7,605 nucleotides of DNA from Bacteroidota bacterium (GTDB lineage Bacteria; Bacteroidota; Rhodothermia; Balneolales; Balneolaceae), in contig JAGXIS010000079.1 in NCBI GenBank assembly GCA_024635465.1, positions 1 through 7,605 on the forward strand. The letters are read 5' to 3'. Both the position numbers and the translations under genes were made by a program. Below are positions 6,279-7,605 of this stretch, piece after piece. The notes below the pieces were generated by a model. The model had not been told where the DNA came from, made no database searches, and saw nothing but the letters and a program-made list of their open reading frames with translations. Every line of letters starts with the position of its first letter. Position 1 is the first letter of the stretch.

Positions 6279-7037
6279 TTATCTCTGTTGACGAAAAAAG
6301 TTCATCATAAGGTCGGTGAAACTCAATAGTTTCATATCTGATGAAATCTCTACTTTGGATCGGTCAAATTGATCTGTATTGATGGACACACTCTCTGCAA
6401 GGAATACGATTTCGTTTTCACGATAGACTTCAACAAGAAGTGGGAAACTGCTATGATTCATCACGATTTCAATCGGTATTTCATTATCAAATTGATGCTT
6501 CCCAGTTGAATTCCATGCATCAAGGAGTAAACCCCAATTCACTTGAATCTGATCTGTCAGCCATATTGAGACATACTCATCCGCACTATCCCCGTTTAGA
6601 ATAAATTGCTGAGCAGTATATCCTTGAATCTCTTTGATATTATCGGTTTCCACAACTTTATCATCCCATGGAAAGGGAGTTTGCTGCACATCCGTTCTCC
6701 CTTGTAGACGATCGAGCATGGATGACAAACTTTCAAGCTCACTTCGAGCGATCTGTAGACCCTCGTTATTATCCATCGTCAGCACAAAGTCCTGATAGTC
6801 ATTTCTGACTAAAATACCACTGGTACTGAGTCCTGCCATCACATTCACATCGTTGCTTGAATTGACGAAAATACGATCTTTTGTAAACATGAGAACCATG
6901 CTGCTACTGTCACCATTCTCATCGGATGGATCGACCATATGATATAATATTTCGCCCTCAAATTGAGCCAAAGCTATATTAGGCGAAGTAAAACTAATGA
7001 TGAAACTGAATAAAAATGTGAAAAGAAATGGTTTCAT
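6279..7037 (-). CDS. secreted protein of unknown function, DUF4412-like
   Basis: 252 residues. A Sec signal peptide covers 1-24, with probable cleavage after Ala24 (IALA before QFEGE). The mature start FEGEILYHM and the later run IQGYTAQQF with YVSIWLTDQIQV (137-166) resemble DUF4412-type envelope proteins of Bacteroidota, which are predicted beta-rich and have no known activity. I recognise no catalytic motif. A helical stretch with many Ser, Leu and Met residues is likely at 96-113. The C-terminus (TDLMMNFFRQQR) is amphipathic and basic. It is first of three closely packed genes with the split 5'-nucleotidase pair, which suggests a shared envelope role. A weak TACGTTTC (7074 to 7067) 30 bp upstream could be its -7 element. 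There is no Shine-Dalgarno. Confidence 0.8.
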   Translation of the reverse strand: MKPFLFTFLFSFIISFTSPNIALAQFEGEILYHMVDPSDENGDSSSMVLMFTKDRIFVNSSNDVNVMAGLSTSGILVRNDYQDFVLTMDNNEGLQIARSELESLSSMLDRLQGRTDVQQTPFPWDDKVVETDNIKEIQGYTAQQFILNGDSADEYVSIWLTDQIQVNWGLLLDAWNSTGKHQFDNEIPIEIVMNHSSFPLLVEVYRENEIVFLAESVSINTDQFDRSKVEISSDMKLLSFTDLMMNFFRQQR

Positions 7038-7086
7038 TGGATCTATTTTATGATTTTATTTCGTTAGAAACGTAGGGTATCTACAT

Positions 7087-7104
7087 CATACTGTATTTAG
7101 TATG
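7087..7104. repeat. small hairpin after mnmA
   Basis: CATACT (7087-7092) and AGTATG (7099-7104) form a 6-bp stem with a 6-base loop, 7 bases past the mnmA stop. No U-run follows in the minus-strand transcript, so it would be at most a weak terminator or an RNA-end stabiliser. Transcription may continue into the next three genes. Confidence 0.3.
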
Positions 7105-7111
7105 CATTGTT

Positions 7112-7605
7112 TCAAACCTCCATTTCAGCTTCTTGATGCAGACTCACATTCACCTTGTGAATCCAAGCTCCTGCAATAACATCCTCACCATCGTAGCATA
7201 CGATCGACTGACCGGGAGTAATGGCCTCTCTTCCTGCCGGAAAATGAACTTCAATCTCATCCTCAGAGAGTACTTTTACCCTACCAAGGGCACCATCATC
7301 ATTATATCTGATTTTACCCGTAATCTCCATTTCCCCATTCGGAATCGAATCAAACTTGATAAAGTTTACCTCTTTTGCACGACACGTGGTACTGATTAAA
7401 TCCTCTTTTTCACCTACTGTAATTACATTATTTTCAGCATCGATGTGGGTTACATAGACTGGTTTTCCCATGGGCAGATTCAATCCACGTCTTTGTCCGA
7501 TCGTATAAAAAGGAAAACCTTTATGCTCACCAATTACATTTCCTTTTGTATCCACAAATACGCCTCCACTCACTCGCTCCTCCAAATTCTCAACCCTGTC
7601 CTTCA
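7112..7605 (-). CDS. mnmA: tRNA-specific 2-thiouridylase MnmA (C-terminal 163 residues; 5' end beyond the right edge)
   Basis: The C-terminal part of the enzyme that inserts sulfur at position 2 of the wobble uridine (U34) of Lys, Glu and Gln tRNAs. The frame is open to base 7605, where it reads KDRVENLEERVSGG. The TTG at 7585 is an internal Leu codon, not a start. Diagnostic segments are GGVFVDTKGNVIGEHKG, then FPFYTIGQRRGLNL (the tRNA-contacting loop region), the linker YVTHIDAENNVITVG, and the terminal beta-barrel with KIRYNDDG, DEIEVHFP and AITPGQSIVCYDGEDVIAGAWI. The ATP-binding PP-loop and both catalytic cysteines lie upstream, outside the window. The C-terminus carries a short tail (SLHQEAEMEV). 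The next gene begins 74 bp downstream on the same strand. Confidence 0.97.
   Translation of the reverse strand, partial: KDRVENLEERVSGGVFVDTKGNVIGEHKGFPFYTIGQRRGLNLPMGKPVYVTHIDAENNVITVGEKEDLISTTCRAKEVNFIKFDSIPNGEMEITGKIRYNDDGALGRVKVLSEDEIEVHFPAGREAITPGQSIVCYDGEDVIAGAWIHKVNVSLHQEAEMEV

Noticed and set aside
7133..7399. Plus-strand open frame of 88 codons opposite mnmA
   Set aside because: The opposite strand encodes well-conserved MnmA; the plus-strand translation shows no domain, signal or plausible composition.
7583..7585. TTG at 7585 as the start of a short MnmA-like protein
   Set aside because: The frame is open to the window edge and the upstream residues continue naturally; it is an internal Leu codon of a truncated gene.
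1..7605. CRISPR array, tRNA/rRNA gene, integrase, transposase or defence genes
   Set aside because: No spaced direct repeats, cloverleaf-like segments or matching protein motifs were seen on either strand.

Overview
The window reads as an ordinary chromosomal segment of a bacterium from the Bacteroidota/Balneolota (FCB) group. The evidence is AT-rich DNA, a TAnnTTTG-type promoter element in front of one gene, near-absence of Shine-Dalgarno sequences, and a lipoprotein built from a SusC-like TonB plug domain. Balneolota is my best guess at lineage, but it is inference only. I saw no tRNA, rRNA, CRISPR array, transposase or prophage gene.

Left part (1-2711, minus strand): the first 415 residues of a RecQ helicase, cut by the left edge, lie downstream of a complete exported M24 (Xaa-Pro aminopeptidase-like) metallopeptidase. 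A 183-bp divergent spacer (2712-2894) separates this pair from the plus-strand genes and carries a good TAnnTTTG element for the next gene.

Middle (2895-4549, plus strand): a complete branched-chain amino acid aminotransferase (ilvE), then a 149-bp spacer with a perfect 12-bp inverted repeat. The spacer is followed by a 144-residue lipoprotein whose only recognisable domain is a TonB-dependent-receptor plug without a barrel.

Right part (4634-7605, minus strand): the 3' part of mnmA (tRNA 2-thiouridylase), cut by the right edge, then a tight cluster of three envelope genes. These are a secreted DUF4412-like protein, a lipoprotein holding the C-terminal substrate domain of a 5'-nucleotidase, and a Tat-type exported metallophosphatase holding the catalytic domain. 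The last two overlap by ATGA and together correspond to one UshA-like enzyme split in two. The C-terminal half has lost the usual GGIR motif.

I do not see a defence system or an obviously new multi-gene system. The observations most worth checking are the stand-alone plug lipoprotein with the inverted repeat in its proposed promoter, and the split, motif-altered 5'-nucleotidase pair.
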